Below are positions 41,155-48,929 of a stretch of DNA of 49,458 bases, one piece after another. Source of the stretch: Nitrososphaerota archaeon. GTDB taxonomy: Archaea > Thermoproteota > Nitrososphaeria > Nitrososphaerales > Gagatemarchaeaceae. Under the pieces are notes generated by a model. It made no database searches and was not told where the DNA came from. It saw only the letters and a program-made list of their open reading frames with translations. The DNA is taken from the NCBI GenBank assembly GCA_027886905.1, contig JAPCJO010000011.1, forward strand, positions 1 through 49,458. Direction: 5' to 3'. The position numbers and the translations under genes are program-made. Numbering within the stretch: position 1 is the first letter of the stretch; the number at the start of each line of letters is the position of its first letter.

Positions 41155-42159
41155 CTATCGCGCCCTCCTCTCGAAGGCCTTCCTGGCCTCCCTGGTCTCC
41201 CTGAAGGAACCCCTGGTGTCCCGCCCGGCGCTGGTGTACTTCATGAAGACGTCGTCGAGGCTGGGCGTGCTGAGGGAGATCCCCTTGATGGCCACCCCCT
41301 GGTTCCTCAGGTAGTCGATTATCTGAGGAAGGGCTGCCTCCCCGTTCGCTGTCAGGATTTTTAGCGAGTAGTCCTCGACCTCGGTCACGGTCCCGAGGTC
41401 CGCGGGGACGGTCGAGGGCGGCCTGGCCGAAGTCTTCACCGTTACTAGGTCACCCCCTATCGACCTCTTCAGGTCCTCCGGGGCTCCCGAGACCGCGATC
41501 TTCCCCTGGTTCATGATGGCGAGGCGGTCGCAGAGCTCGTCGGCCTCCTCCATGTCGTGGGTGGTGATGAATATCGTGACGCCGTACTCGGAGTTGAGCT
41601 TCTTGATGTAACCCCAGGTCTTGAGCCTCGAAGCGGGGTCGAGGCCTATGCTCGGCTCGTCCAGGAAGAGGATTTTCGGCCGGTTGACCAGCGACTCGGC
41701 TATTTCGAGGCGGCGCATCATCCCTCCGGAGAAGTGCTTGACGAGGTCGTCCGCCCTCTCGGAAAGGCCCATGTAGTCGAGGGCCTCCTTGATCCGGTCG
41801 GGGCGGTCCGCCTTCTTCACGTCGAAGAGCTTTGAGAATATCAGGAGGTTCTCGTAGGCCGTCAGGTCCCCGTCCACGGAGACCGCCTGGGGGACGTAGC
41901 CCAGCATCGATCTCACTCTGGCCGAGTCCCGGCTTACGTCGATGCCGAAGACCTTGATCGACCCCGAGGTGGGGAGGCCGAGGGTGATGATCATCCTGAT
42001 TGTCGTGGTCTTGCCCGCGCCGTTGGGGCCGAGGAACCCCCACACTTCGCCCTCTTCCACGTCGAAGCTGATGTCGTCGACTGCCTTTATCCCGCCCGGG
42101 TATACCTTTGAGAGGTGCTCGACCTCGATCGCTTTCATCGGTGGCTTTCCAGTCTTCAT
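41155..42159 (-). CDS. ABC exporter ATPase (DrrA-type, second exporter)
   Basis: 334 residues: Walker A GPNGAGKTT, Q-loop YVPQA, signature FSGGMMRRLEIAES, Walker B ILFLDEPSIGLDP, switch His in FITTHDMEEAD, and a C-terminal DUF4162-like region ending TPSLDDVFMKYTSAG. The partner permease follows after five bases. ATG 42159 lies about 22 bases from a TATA (minus strand GTTTATAC at 42178-42185), thus leaderless; ATG 42138 is also possible. It is divergent from a winged-helix regulator gene that may control it. Confidence 0.92.
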   Translation of the reverse strand: MKTGKPPMKAIEVEHLSKVYPGGIKAVDDISFDVEEGEVWGFLGPNGAGKTTTIRMIITLGLPTSGSIKVFGIDVSRDSARVRSMLGYVPQAVSVDGDLTAYENLLIFSKLFDVKKADRPDRIKEALDYMGLSERADDLVKHFSGGMMRRLEIAESLVNRPKILFLDEPSIGLDPASRLKTWGYIKKLNSEYGVTIFITTHDMEEADELCDRLAIMNQGKIAVSGAPEDLKRSIGGDLVTVKTSARPPSTVPADLGTVTEVEDYSLKILTANGEAALPQIIDYLRNQGVAIKGISLSTPSLDDVFMKYTSAGRDTRGSFRETREARKAFERRAR

Positions 42160-42177
42160 GAAAACGGCCGTTTGCCC

Positions 42178-42237
42178 GTATAAACCTATGCTCGAAGGTC
42201 CCGCGAGATTTGTCCGCCGAAATGGAAGGCTTTATAC
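42178..42237. promoter_or_regulatory. Divergent promoter region of the exporter and its neighbouring regulator
   Basis: Two back-to-back TATA boxes: GTTTATAC on the minus strand (42178-42185) for the exporter and CTTTATAC on the plus strand (42230-42237) for the regulator. The plus-strand transcript would carry a leader of about 50 bases before ATG 42311, including a tiny frame that ends overlapping that ATG (ATGA). Confidence 0.5.
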
Positions 42238-42310
42238 GCACGAGAGGCGTCAATTGGACGCATAGCTTGCCCCAGGACGAAGGGACAGTGATGCGGGAAC
42301 TAGAAGTGAA

Positions 42311-42988
42311 ATGACAAAGATAGAGGAAGACGATACTGGCATCGACTCCGTCCTGCTGACCGTCGAGAACCCGGTGAGGCGGAAGATCATCAGGCAGCTC
42401 AGCAAGGAGCCCAGCTACCAGCTCCGAATCTCGAAGGAGCTCGGCTTCAGCCAGCAGCTGGTCGCGAAGCACCTCGACGCGATGGAGGACACCGGCGTAG
42501 TCTCGTCCCAGATGGAGGCGAGCCCGCACGGCCCCAAGAGGAAGGAGTATCTGCTCAACAGGAGCATCTCCCTCACCATCGACTTCGCGCCCAACCTCTT
42601 CAGGGCAAGGGTGGTGGAGTTCGACCCTCTGCCGGAGCTCGACCTCCCCGGCTCCTCCGGCGAGGTCTTCAGGATGCTCGCGGAGGTGATGCAGAGACCC
42701 GAGGAGAACAGGAAGCTCCGCCCTCTCGCGTCCCTAATCAAGGAGATCGATCGGAAGCTCGCGGACATCGAGGACGAGAGGTCCGTCCTGCTCTACCTCA
42801 GGAACCTCGCGATGAAGGAGGTCTCAAAGGCGGTGGGTGGCGGCTCGACGTCGGGGTGGGACGAGAAGGGAGTGGTCAACCAGCTTGTGGACGAGAACGA
42901 GAAGGGCCTGCGCGAGGCCTTCAAGGGGCTGAACATGGGCGACGCCTGGGTGCGGGCGATACTGGCCGAGCTCGAAAGGGAACTCTGA
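42311..42988 (+). CDS. ArsR-like winged-helix transcription regulator
   Basis: 225 residues. The N-terminal helix-turn-helix (about 15-75) reads LTVENPVRRKIIRQLSKEPS, then RISKELGFSQQLVAKHLDAMEDTGVV and a wing ending KRKEYLLNRSISLTIDFAPNLF, a well-known archaeal layout. The rest is helical and charged (about 110-225), probably for dimer or effector contacts. No metal-binding Cys motif. It stands divergent from the ABC exporter at 41.2-42.2 kb and ends in a strong shared hairpin at 43025-43043. Confidence 0.82.
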   Translation: MTKIEEDDTGIDSVLLTVENPVRRKIIRQLSKEPSYQLRISKELGFSQQLVAKHLDAMEDTGVVSSQMEASPHGPKRKEYLLNRSISLTIDFAPNLFRARVVEFDPLPELDLPGSSGEVFRMLAEVMQRPEENRKLRPLASLIKEIDRKLADIEDERSVLLYLRNLAMKEVSKAVGGGSTSGWDEKGVVNQLVDENEKGLREAFKGLNMGDAWVRAILAELEREL

Positions 42989-43024
42989 GCCGATAGGCGT
43001 CCCCTGTCCATTGGAAAAATAAAG

Positions 43025-43043
43025 AGAGGGGGTTACCCCCTCT
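43025..43043. terminator. Bidirectional hairpin between convergent genes
   Basis: AGAGGGGG-TTA-CCCCCTCT, a perfect 8-bp stem, 37 bases after the regulator stop and ten before the stop of the convergent small gene. On the minus strand it is followed by a T-rich run (reverse complement of AAAAATAAAG), so it looks like a terminator mainly for the minus-strand gene. Confidence 0.7.
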
Positions 43044-43052
43044 GCTAGAAGC

Positions 43053-43220
43053 CTAGATTACGAAGGTGGACTGCGGAACGCCAAGCTGAGTCTGGAGGGT
43101 GCGTATCCTCTCAGAGTACTCCTTCATCTTGGCATTGTCGTGCTGGACCTTTGCAATCTTGTACGCCTTCCAGGCCTTCCGTAGGGCTCCCCATGTCTGT
43201 CCCGTCGTGTACGTGCTCAT
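43053..43220 (-). CDS. Small helical protein (55 aa)
   Basis: From ATG 43220 the protein begins MSTYTTGQTWGALRKAWKAY and is almost entirely one or two amphipathic helices rich in Lys and Ala, ending LGVPQSTFVI. A TATA box (minus strand AAAATATC at 43243-43250) is about 25 bases upstream, so the longer frame to 43301 is not used. Its own promoter and strong terminator argue for a real, probably well-expressed gene. No named family is recognised; a nucleic-acid or ribosome-associated role is possible but unproven. Confidence 0.7.
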   Translation of the reverse strand: MSTYTTGQTWGALRKAWKAYKIAKVQHDNAKMKEYSERIRTLQTQLGVPQSTFVI

Positions 43221-43302
43221 GTCAAGACGATATCGATGTCGCGATATTTTCGAATTCGAGTCTATCTTACTTGAGCAGATGATACTAACTACTTCAACCA
43301 AA

Positions 43303-43746
43303 TCAGGGTGCCGGGTCGCCCGCGGACGCCCCTTCGGAGCCCCCCGAGGGCTGGTTGTGCTGCGCCATCGCTATGATGTCCTGCTGGATCTGCTCGCGCG
43401 TCTTGCCTTCCGTCGGGATCCCTAGCCTTCTCGCCGCCTCGATGAGGAGCTGGTCGCCCGTTTTGGACGACGGCTGTTGCGCGGCAGGGGCGACGGTCCT
43501 TTGCTGGGTTTGAGGTAGAGCCATCGCCGAAGCCGCCGCCTTGACGGGGTTCGAGGGCGCGAGGAACGGGCTCGTCCCGTTCTGGATCTCGGTGGAGACC
43601 TTCTGGAACTCCCTAGAGGCGTTGTCGAACTCCCGCCTGGCCTGGGCCACCATCCTGGCGAGCTCGGGGATCTTCTGCGGGCCCCACAGGAAGAATACCA
43701 GGATTATCGCCGCGATGCTGCCGAGCTCCAGGGGATCCAAGGCCAA
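43303..43746 (-). CDS. tatA: TatA-type Sec-independent translocase protein
   Basis: Pore-forming Tat component. Read from TTG 43746 (147 aa), it begins near LDPLELGSIAAIILVFFLWG, followed by PQKIPELARMVAQARREF: one short membrane helix, the hinge G-P-x-K-I-P and an amphipathic helix, as in TatA. The TATA box (43789-43796) excludes the longer frame. Beyond about 60 residues comes a Gln/Ala/Pro linker and an unusual C-terminal helical motif, SKTGDQLLIEAARRLGIPTE with REQIQQDIIAMAQ, not typical for TatA. The Rieske protein in this window needs this pathway. Confidence 0.83.
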   Translation of the reverse strand: MALDPLELGSIAAIILVFFLWGPQKIPELARMVAQARREFDNASREFQKVSTEIQNGTSPFLAPSNPVKAAASAMALPQTQQRTVAPAAQQPSSKTGDQLLIEAARRLGIPTEGKTREQIQQDIIAMAQHNQPSGGSEGASAGDPAP

Positions 43747-43821
43747 TCTCGCTCTCTCCGGTCTGCTGCGAAAATCGCGCAAGCCCGTCTTATTAAGATT
43801 GGCAGGAGCGAGCGTTCGGAG

Positions 43822-44670
43822 CTAGAGGGAGCGCAGCAGAAGCCATATGTTGCTCGGGTGCTCCTTTATCCTCCGGACCGAATAGGGATACCACTCTTCG
43901 CCGTATGGCATGTAGTCGACGACCCTGTGGCCGGCTCCCGCCAGCTTGAGCTTGAGGTCGTCCCGGATCCCCCTGAGCATCTCGAACTCGAACTTCGTGT
44001 TGGGGCTCGACTCGTGGAGCCGGACGGCCTCCTCGATGGGCCTCGAGTCGTGCGTCCCGACCGCGAAGCCCTGCCCCCTCTCGAAGAGCACCCTCATCAG
44101 CTTGAGGTAGTTCTCCGTCACCTCCTCGCGCGAGCGGAAGGTCACCCCGGGCGGCTCCCTGTAGGCCCCCTTCACCAGGCGGACCTTCCCGCCAACGTCC
44201 ATGAGGGCCTTCAGGTCGTCCTCGCTCCGCCTGAGGTAGGCCTGGAGGGCGACGCCCACGTTCTTGTGCCCCTCGAGGAGCTTCGAGTGGATCTGGAGGG
44301 TTCGGGTCGTCACGGAAGAGCCCTCCATGTCGATCCAGAGCATGCGCCCCATCCCTTGGGCCTCCTCGACGAGCTGGCGCGCCTTTTCGAGGACCACCGC
44401 GTCGTCGAGGACGCCGAGCCCGAACTGCGTGAGCTTCACGGAGACGCATCCGTCGATGCCCGAGCTCCCTATCGCGCGCTGGAGCTTGACGTACTCCTCA
44501 AAGTGGGACTCGGCGACCGCCGGATCCGTAACGTCCTCCCCGAGGTAGTTCAGGATGGTCCCGAGCCCCTTGGCGTTGGCCTCCTTCGCCTTGGCAAGGG
44601 CGGTCTCCATGTCCTTGCCGGCTATCCAGCGCTTCGCGGCGCCATAGGTCAGGTCTTGAAGTATCCCCAA
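43822..44670 (-). CDS. Proline dehydrogenase
   Basis: FAD-dependent oxidation of proline to pyrroline-5-carboxylate with electrons to quinone. 282 residues from TTG 44670 (predicted leaderless; the TATA on the minus strand is at 44692-44700). Conserved blocks: CVSVKLTQFGLG, MLWIDMEGSS, VGVALQAYLRRSEDDL, VRLVKGAYREPPGV, AVGTHDSRPIEEA and FEFEMLRGIRDDLK, ending YMPYGEEWYPYSVRRIKEHP. It is monofunctional, without the P5C dehydrogenase domain. It is divergent from a proline dipeptidase, so both genes probably serve proline catabolism. Confidence 0.92.
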   Translation of the reverse strand: MGILQDLTYGAAKRWIAGKDMETALAKAKEANAKGLGTILNYLGEDVTDPAVAESHFEEYVKLQRAIGSSGIDGCVSVKLTQFGLGVLDDAVVLEKARQLVEEAQGMGRMLWIDMEGSSVTTRTLQIHSKLLEGHKNVGVALQAYLRRSEDDLKALMDVGGKVRLVKGAYREPPGVTFRSREEVTENYLKLMRVLFERGQGFAVGTHDSRPIEEAVRLHESSPNTKFEFEMLRGIRDDLKLKLAGAGHRVVDYMPYGEEWYPYSVRRIKEHPSNIWLLLRSL

Positions 44671-44691
44671 AACTAGAGCGAGCCAACCGTT

Positions 44692-44711
44692 TTTATCGGG
44701 AGATATAAGCA
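44692..44711. promoter_or_regulatory. Overlapping divergent promoters of proline dehydrogenase and prolidase
   Basis: The 55-bp gap between the two starts holds GATAAAAAC on the minus strand (44692-44700) and AGATATAAGC on the plus strand (44702-44711), each about 20-25 bases before its start codon. The two boxes touch, so binding at one may exclude the other or one regulator may control both. Confidence 0.55.
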
Positions 44712-44725
44712 GGGAAACTCGTCTG

Positions 44726-45841
44726 TTGCAGTTGGCTGCCACTTCTGCTGTCGCTAACTTGAAGAGGCGGACCGCCGTTCTTGCCAAGGAGCTCCGGTCG
44801 TCGGGGCTCGCGGGGGCGATTATGGTTCCAGGGCCCAACCTCCTGTACTACACCGGAGTCAACGCACACCTCTACGAGCGCCCCTTCCTGCTTCTCGTCC
44901 AGAGCGACGGGGACGCCCATCTCCTCGCCCCCCGTCTCGAGGCGGGGCCTTTCCTTGGCTCCATCCCGATGAAGGTCCACGCGTGGACCGACAACCAGGG
45001 ACCTTCCGGGGCGTTCAGGGAGCTCCTTGGGCAAGTCGACGCCAAGGGCATGTGGGGCTGCGAGGGGAGGGTCCCGTTCGGGTTCCTCCACCACCTCCTC
45101 AGCAGGGGCCTCAAGGTCAAACCGGCCGAGAACGTCCTCCAGTCGATCAGGGAGGTCAAGGAGCCGGAGGAGCTGGAGCTGCTCAAGAAGTCCGCGGCCA
45201 TCCTCTCCGCATCCATCCTCAAGGTGCCCGAAGCGCTCCGCGAAGGCATGACCGAGAAGGAGCTGTCCCGCTTCATCTCCGAGGACGCGCTGGCGGGCGG
45301 GGCCGACGAGGTGGAGCCGACGGTCCAGTCGGGCGCCAGGGCGGCCGACCCCCACTCGGTCACGTCCACCAGGAAGATCGGGCGCGGGGAGAGCGTGGTC
45401 GCCGACGTCGTCAGCTCCTATGCGGGTTACGCGGCGGACATCACCAGGACGTTCGTGCTGGGGAGCGGCGGTGAGGTCGAGAAGACCTACGAGAGCGTGC
45501 TTGCAGCCCAGCAGAGGGCGATAGACACCGCCGTGGCTGGGGTCGCGACGGGCAAGGTGGACGCCGCCGCGCGCGACTCCCTGGAGGGAGATGGCCTGGC
45601 GAAGTACTTCACCCACAGGACGGGGCACGGGCTCGGGCTCGAGGTCCACGAGGCCCCGTACATAGTGGCGGGCGGGCGCGACCGCCTCAAGGCGGGGATG
45701 GTCTTCACCATAGAGCCCGGGGCGTACATCCCGGGGAAGCTGGGCGTGAGGATCGAGGACGACGTCTCGATATCGAAGGACGGGCGCGCCGAGGTGACCA
45801 CGGGGAAGGTCCCCAAGGAATACGGATGGTGGAGGAAGTGA
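44726..45841 (+). CDS. pepQ: Xaa-Pro dipeptidase / aminopeptidase P-like (M24B)
   Basis: Cleaves Xaa-Pro bonds in the cytosol and releases proline. 371 residues: N-terminal creatinase-like domain (about 1-125), then the pita-bread domain. Metal ligands are in VADVVSSYAGYAADITRTF (both Asp), HRTGHGLGLEVHE (His), MVFTIEPGAY (Glu) and GVRIEDDV (Glu), so the dinuclear site is complete. Start is TTG 44726, about 20 bases from the TATA; TTG 44732 is an alternative. It shares a 55-bp intergenic region with proline dehydrogenase, and polX follows after four bases. Confidence 0.9.
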   Translation: MQLAATSAVANLKRRTAVLAKELRSSGLAGAIMVPGPNLLYYTGVNAHLYERPFLLLVQSDGDAHLLAPRLEAGPFLGSIPMKVHAWTDNQGPSGAFRELLGQVDAKGMWGCEGRVPFGFLHHLLSRGLKVKPAENVLQSIREVKEPEELELLKKSAAILSASILKVPEALREGMTEKELSRFISEDALAGGADEVEPTVQSGARAADPHSVTSTRKIGRGESVVADVVSSYAGYAADITRTFVLGSGGEVEKTYESVLAAQQRAIDTAVAGVATGKVDAAARDSLEGDGLAKYFTHRTGHGLGLEVHEAPYIVAGGRDRLKAGMVFTIEPGAYIPGKLGVRIEDDVSISKDGRAEVTTGKVPKEYGWWRK

Positions 45842-45845
45842 CCCC

Positions 45846-47537
45846 TTGAGGAACCACGACGTCGCGGAGCTGCTCGACAAGATGGCCCAGGCATCCGAGG
45901 CCGCGGGAGAGGACAGGTTCAAGGTGATCGCCTACCGGAGGGCCTCCACCGTCATCCGCAACATGGAGCAGGACGTAGAGGAATTGTGGAAGCAGGGGCA
46001 GCTCGAGGAGATCAAGTACGTCGGCAACGCGATCGCGAAGAAGATCGACGAGTACCTGACGACGGGGAAGCTCGAGGCGCTGGAGAAGATGGAGAAGAAG
46101 GTCCCCACTGGGGCGCTCGAGCTGATGAAGGTGCCCGGGATAGGGCCAAAGACCGCCTACAAGCTCGCGCAGAACTACCACGTGAAGAGCGTGGACGACC
46201 TCAGGGTCGGGCTGGCGTCGGGGGCGCTGACGGAGGCGGTCGGGGAGGTGATGGCCAAGAGGCTGGCGGGAGAGGTGGAGAAGATGAAGGAGGGCGGCTC
46301 CAGGATGCTGCTCGTCGAGGCCTTCAACCTCGCCGCGATGCTGGTCGCGTACTTCGAGGAGAAGGGCATCGACGTCGAGCCCGCCGGGAGCCTGAGGCGT
46401 GGGGCCAACACTGTGGGGGACATCGACATACTCACGACCGACGCGAAAGCGAGCGAGGCCTTCGTGAGCTACCCCATGGTCGACAGGGTCATCGAGAGGG
46501 GGCCGACCCGGGTGAGCGTCTTCCTGAAGACCGGGACGCAGGTCGACCTCCGCATCGTGAAGAAGGACGAGCTCGGCGCGGCGCTCATCTACTTCACGGG
46601 GTCGAAGCAGCACAACATAGAGCTGAGGAACCTCGCGATAGAGAAGGGCTGGAAGCTGAACGAGTACGCCCTCGCGGACGCGAAGACCGGGAAGGTCGTC
46701 GCGAGCAAGACGGAGGAGGAGGTCTACTCCAAGCTCGGTCTCGAGTTCATCCCGCCCGAGCTGAGGGAGGCGAGGGGCGAGGTGGAGGCGGCGAAGGAGG
46801 GGAAGCTCCCCCACCTGGTGGAGGTCGACGACCTGAGGGGCGACCTCCAGATGCACAGCACTTGGAGCGACGGCAGCGCGGAGCTCGAGAGGATGGCTCG
46901 GGTCGCGATGGAGAGCGGCTACGAGTACATCGCGTTCACAGACCACTCGGTCTCAGTAGGCATCGCGAACGGGCTAAGCGAGGAGCGGTTCAGGAGGCAG
47001 TGGAAGGCCATAGACGAGCTCAACGACAAGCTGAAGCCGTTCAGGGTGCTGAAGGCCGTCGAGGCGGAGGTGAGGTCGGACGGGAGCCTCGACTTTGACA
47101 GGGAGTTCTTCGACCAGTTCGACATAGTCGGGGCCTCCATCCACCAGGCCTACAAGCAGCCCCCGGAGAAGCTCACCGAGAGGGCCGTGATGGCCCTTGA
47201 GCACCCCTCCGTCGACATCCTGTTCCACCCCACCAACAGGATAATCGGGAGGAGGGATGGGAACCCGCTGGACCTGCGCAAGGTCATACAGACCGCCAAA
47301 GACAACGGGAAGTTGCTCGAGATAGACGGCGCCCCCAACAGGCTCGACCTCGACGAGGTGTGGGCGAAGAGGGCGATGCAGGAGGGCGTGAAGCTCGTCG
47401 TGGACTCCGACGCCCACTCCCCAGGCGAGCTCAAGAACGTCCAGTTCGGCATCGCCGTGGCCAGGAGGGCATGGCTGGAGGCGAAGGACGTCGCCAACAC
47501 GCTCCCGCTGCGAGACCTTCTGAAGCTCGTCGCCTAG
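45846..47537 (+). CDS. polX: DNA polymerase X with C-terminal PHP domain
   Basis: Gap-filling repair polymerase with a PHP phosphoesterase. 563 residues. Residues 1-80 are the 8-kDa-like domain (NHDVAELLDKMAQASEAAGE). Helix-hairpin-helix follows (KVPGIGPKTAYKL). The polymerase site is GSLRRGANTVGDIDIL with third Asp in VDLRIV. The PHP part (from about 335) has MHSTWSDGS, IAFTDHSVS, EAEV, HPTNRIIGRRDG and DSDAHSPGEL, so all metal ligands are present. TTG start at 45846, four bases behind the prolidase stop, in the same operon. Bacterial and archaeal family members of about 570 aa have the same layout. Confidence 0.95.
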   Translation: MRNHDVAELLDKMAQASEAAGEDRFKVIAYRRASTVIRNMEQDVEELWKQGQLEEIKYVGNAIAKKIDEYLTTGKLEALEKMEKKVPTGALELMKVPGIGPKTAYKLAQNYHVKSVDDLRVGLASGALTEAVGEVMAKRLAGEVEKMKEGGSRMLLVEAFNLAAMLVAYFEEKGIDVEPAGSLRRGANTVGDIDILTTDAKASEAFVSYPMVDRVIERGPTRVSVFLKTGTQVDLRIVKKDELGAALIYFTGSKQHNIELRNLAIEKGWKLNEYALADAKTGKVVASKTEEEVYSKLGLEFIPPELREARGEVEAAKEGKLPHLVEVDDLRGDLQMHSTWSDGSAELERMARVAMESGYEYIAFTDHSVSVGIANGLSEERFRRQWKAIDELNDKLKPFRVLKAVEAEVRSDGSLDFDREFFDQFDIVGASIHQAYKQPPEKLTERAVMALEHPSVDILFHPTNRIIGRRDGNPLDLRKVIQTAKDNGKLLEIDGAPNRLDLDEVWAKRAMQEGVKLVVDSDAHSPGELKNVQFGIAVARRAWLEAKDVANTLPLRDLLKLVA

Positions 47538-47557
47538 TCGGCGGGAAACGCTTTTGG

Positions 47558-47573
47558 GGGTTGCCTGCAACCC
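47558..47573. repeat. 16-base inverted repeat between polX and tRNA-Leu
   Basis: GGGTTGC-CT-GCAACCC lies 20 bases past the polX stop and eight bases before tRNA-Leu. A TATA-like ACGCTTTTG (47548-47556) precedes it at tRNA-promoter distance. It may terminate polX transcripts or affect tRNA initiation. Confidence 0.45.
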
Positions 47574-47580
47574 GTCAAAT

Positions 47581-47677
47581 GCGGGGGTAGCCAAGCCTGG
47601 CTAACGGCGTGGGACTTAAGCCTCATGAAGAAATCCCATCCCTTTGGGGTTCGTGGGTTCGAATCCCACTCCCCGCA
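47581..47677 (+). tRNA. tRNA-Leu (anticodon TAA) with a 12-base intron
   Basis: Acceptor GCGGGGG/TCCCCGC, D-arm GCCAAGCCTGGCTAACGGC, anticodon stem TGGGA/TCCCA, long variable arm, T stem GTGGG/CCCAC around TTCGAAT, discriminator A, no encoded CCA. The anticodon loop is 19 bases, so a 12-base intron (CCTCATGAAGAA, 47621-47632) after position 37 gives a normal 7-base loop CTTAAGA. CTT (47615-47617) can pair with AAG (47628-47630) to make a short helix of a relaxed bulge-helix-bulge. The mature length of 85 fits tRNA-Leu. Confidence 0.92.
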
Positions 47678-47811
47678 CATACACTCCACCACCCGAATCA
47701 TTCCTACTGGTCGGTCGTATCGGGACGAGCAAGATGACGGTGCGAAAGGAGGTTCGCGGTCGATGGAGCGGCGGCCGTCGCCCGTAGACTGCGCGTGGGC
47801 TTCGGTTCCGC

Positions 47812-48760
47812 TCAAACGAGAGGGATGAGCTTGTCTTTGATGGTCTCTAGGGGCCAGAGCAGCCTGTCCCCGACTATGATCGGGACGAGGTAGTCCACGC
47901 CTGCGCGGGCGTAGGCCCTCAGTTCTTCCGCGCAACGCTCCGGCGTTCCGATGATGCACCCACTCTCGCTCAGCTTCTTCCGATAGCCGTTGGGCGATAA
48001 CCCCCATCCGCTTCGCCTCCCCCTTGACTATCTCTTCGACCTCGGAGGGGGTCCCCACCAAGAGGATGGGCTGCGCCGAGTAGGTGACCTCGCTCCTGTC
48101 GCGCTTCATCTTCTTCCGAGTCTCCTCCGCCCGCTCGATGATTCTTCCGCAAAGCTTTGGTTCGGCGATCGTGTTGAGTCCGTCGGCGAGCTCCACGGCG
48201 TATCTTGGGAGGGTCCTGGTCCCCGTCGCTATGCCCACCCAGATCGGAAGGTTGGCCTGCACCGGCTTCGGATTGCAGGCGGCGTTCGTTATTGTGAAAT
48301 GTCTTCCCGCGAACGAAGGGTCTGCCTCCGTCCACATCGTCCTGAGGATCTTCAGCGTCTCCTTGAGCTGTCCGAGTCGGTCGGGAAGCGCCGGATAGTC
48401 GTACCCGTACGCCGCGTACTCCTCCTTGTGCCACCCGGCGCCGATTCCCATCACGAAGCGGCCTTTGGAGATGTGGTCCACGGTCGCGCCCATCTTTGCG
48501 AGATAGGCAGGATTTCTGTATCCGACGCACGTGACCATCACTCCGAGCCGAAGCTTTCTGGTGTCCCTGGCGAGCGCCGCGAGAGTCGTGTAGGCCTCCA
48601 GACAGGGGTCCGAAGCCCTGCCGACGAGGGAAACGGAGAGAAAATGGTCGTGCAACCATGCCGAATCGAAGCCGAGCTCTTCTGATTTGCACCACACCGA
48701 CGAGAGCTCGTTGTATGCGTACGCGCCCTGGCCTTGTCCGGTCTTTATCCCGAACCTCAT
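47812..48760 (-). CDS. LLM-class (luciferase-like) flavin-dependent oxidoreductase, frame broken at a 5-base homopolymer
   Basis: F420- or FMN-dependent oxidoreductase of the bacterial luciferase fold. Start ATG 48760; blocks GFDSAWLHDHFLS, then VTCVGYRNPAYLAKMGATVD, KGRFVMGIGAGWHKEEY and PIWVGIATG are typical. At the C5 run 48001-48005 (G5 on the coding strand) the frame leaves the family: continuing straight gives an Arg-rich tail to a stop at 47534. Dropping one G restores RMGLSPNGYRKKLSES, then GCIIGTPERCAEELRAYARA and a natural end at 47812 (315 residues). Either a pseudogene or a sequencing error. Leaderless TATA at about 48788-48796. It converges on tRNA-Leu. Confidence 0.8.
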
Positions 48761-48929
48761 TGCGCGAGAGAAACCAACCGCAACGTCTCCTAATAAGAGA
48801 ATCCGCCTGCGAAGGCGACCACAATCTGAACCTGAGGTTGGTGTCGCCTGGGACCCGCGTAACGATGATTTGTTCGAGTCGGGTGATTTCGGAATGCTTT
48901 TAGCTCTCGACTCACTTTAGAAGGCTGGA

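Noticed and set aside
47534-47811. C-terminal extension of the luciferase-like protein through tRNA-Leu
   Set aside because: It is an out-of-frame Arg-rich read-through across a tRNA gene; the true C-terminus is in the other frame.
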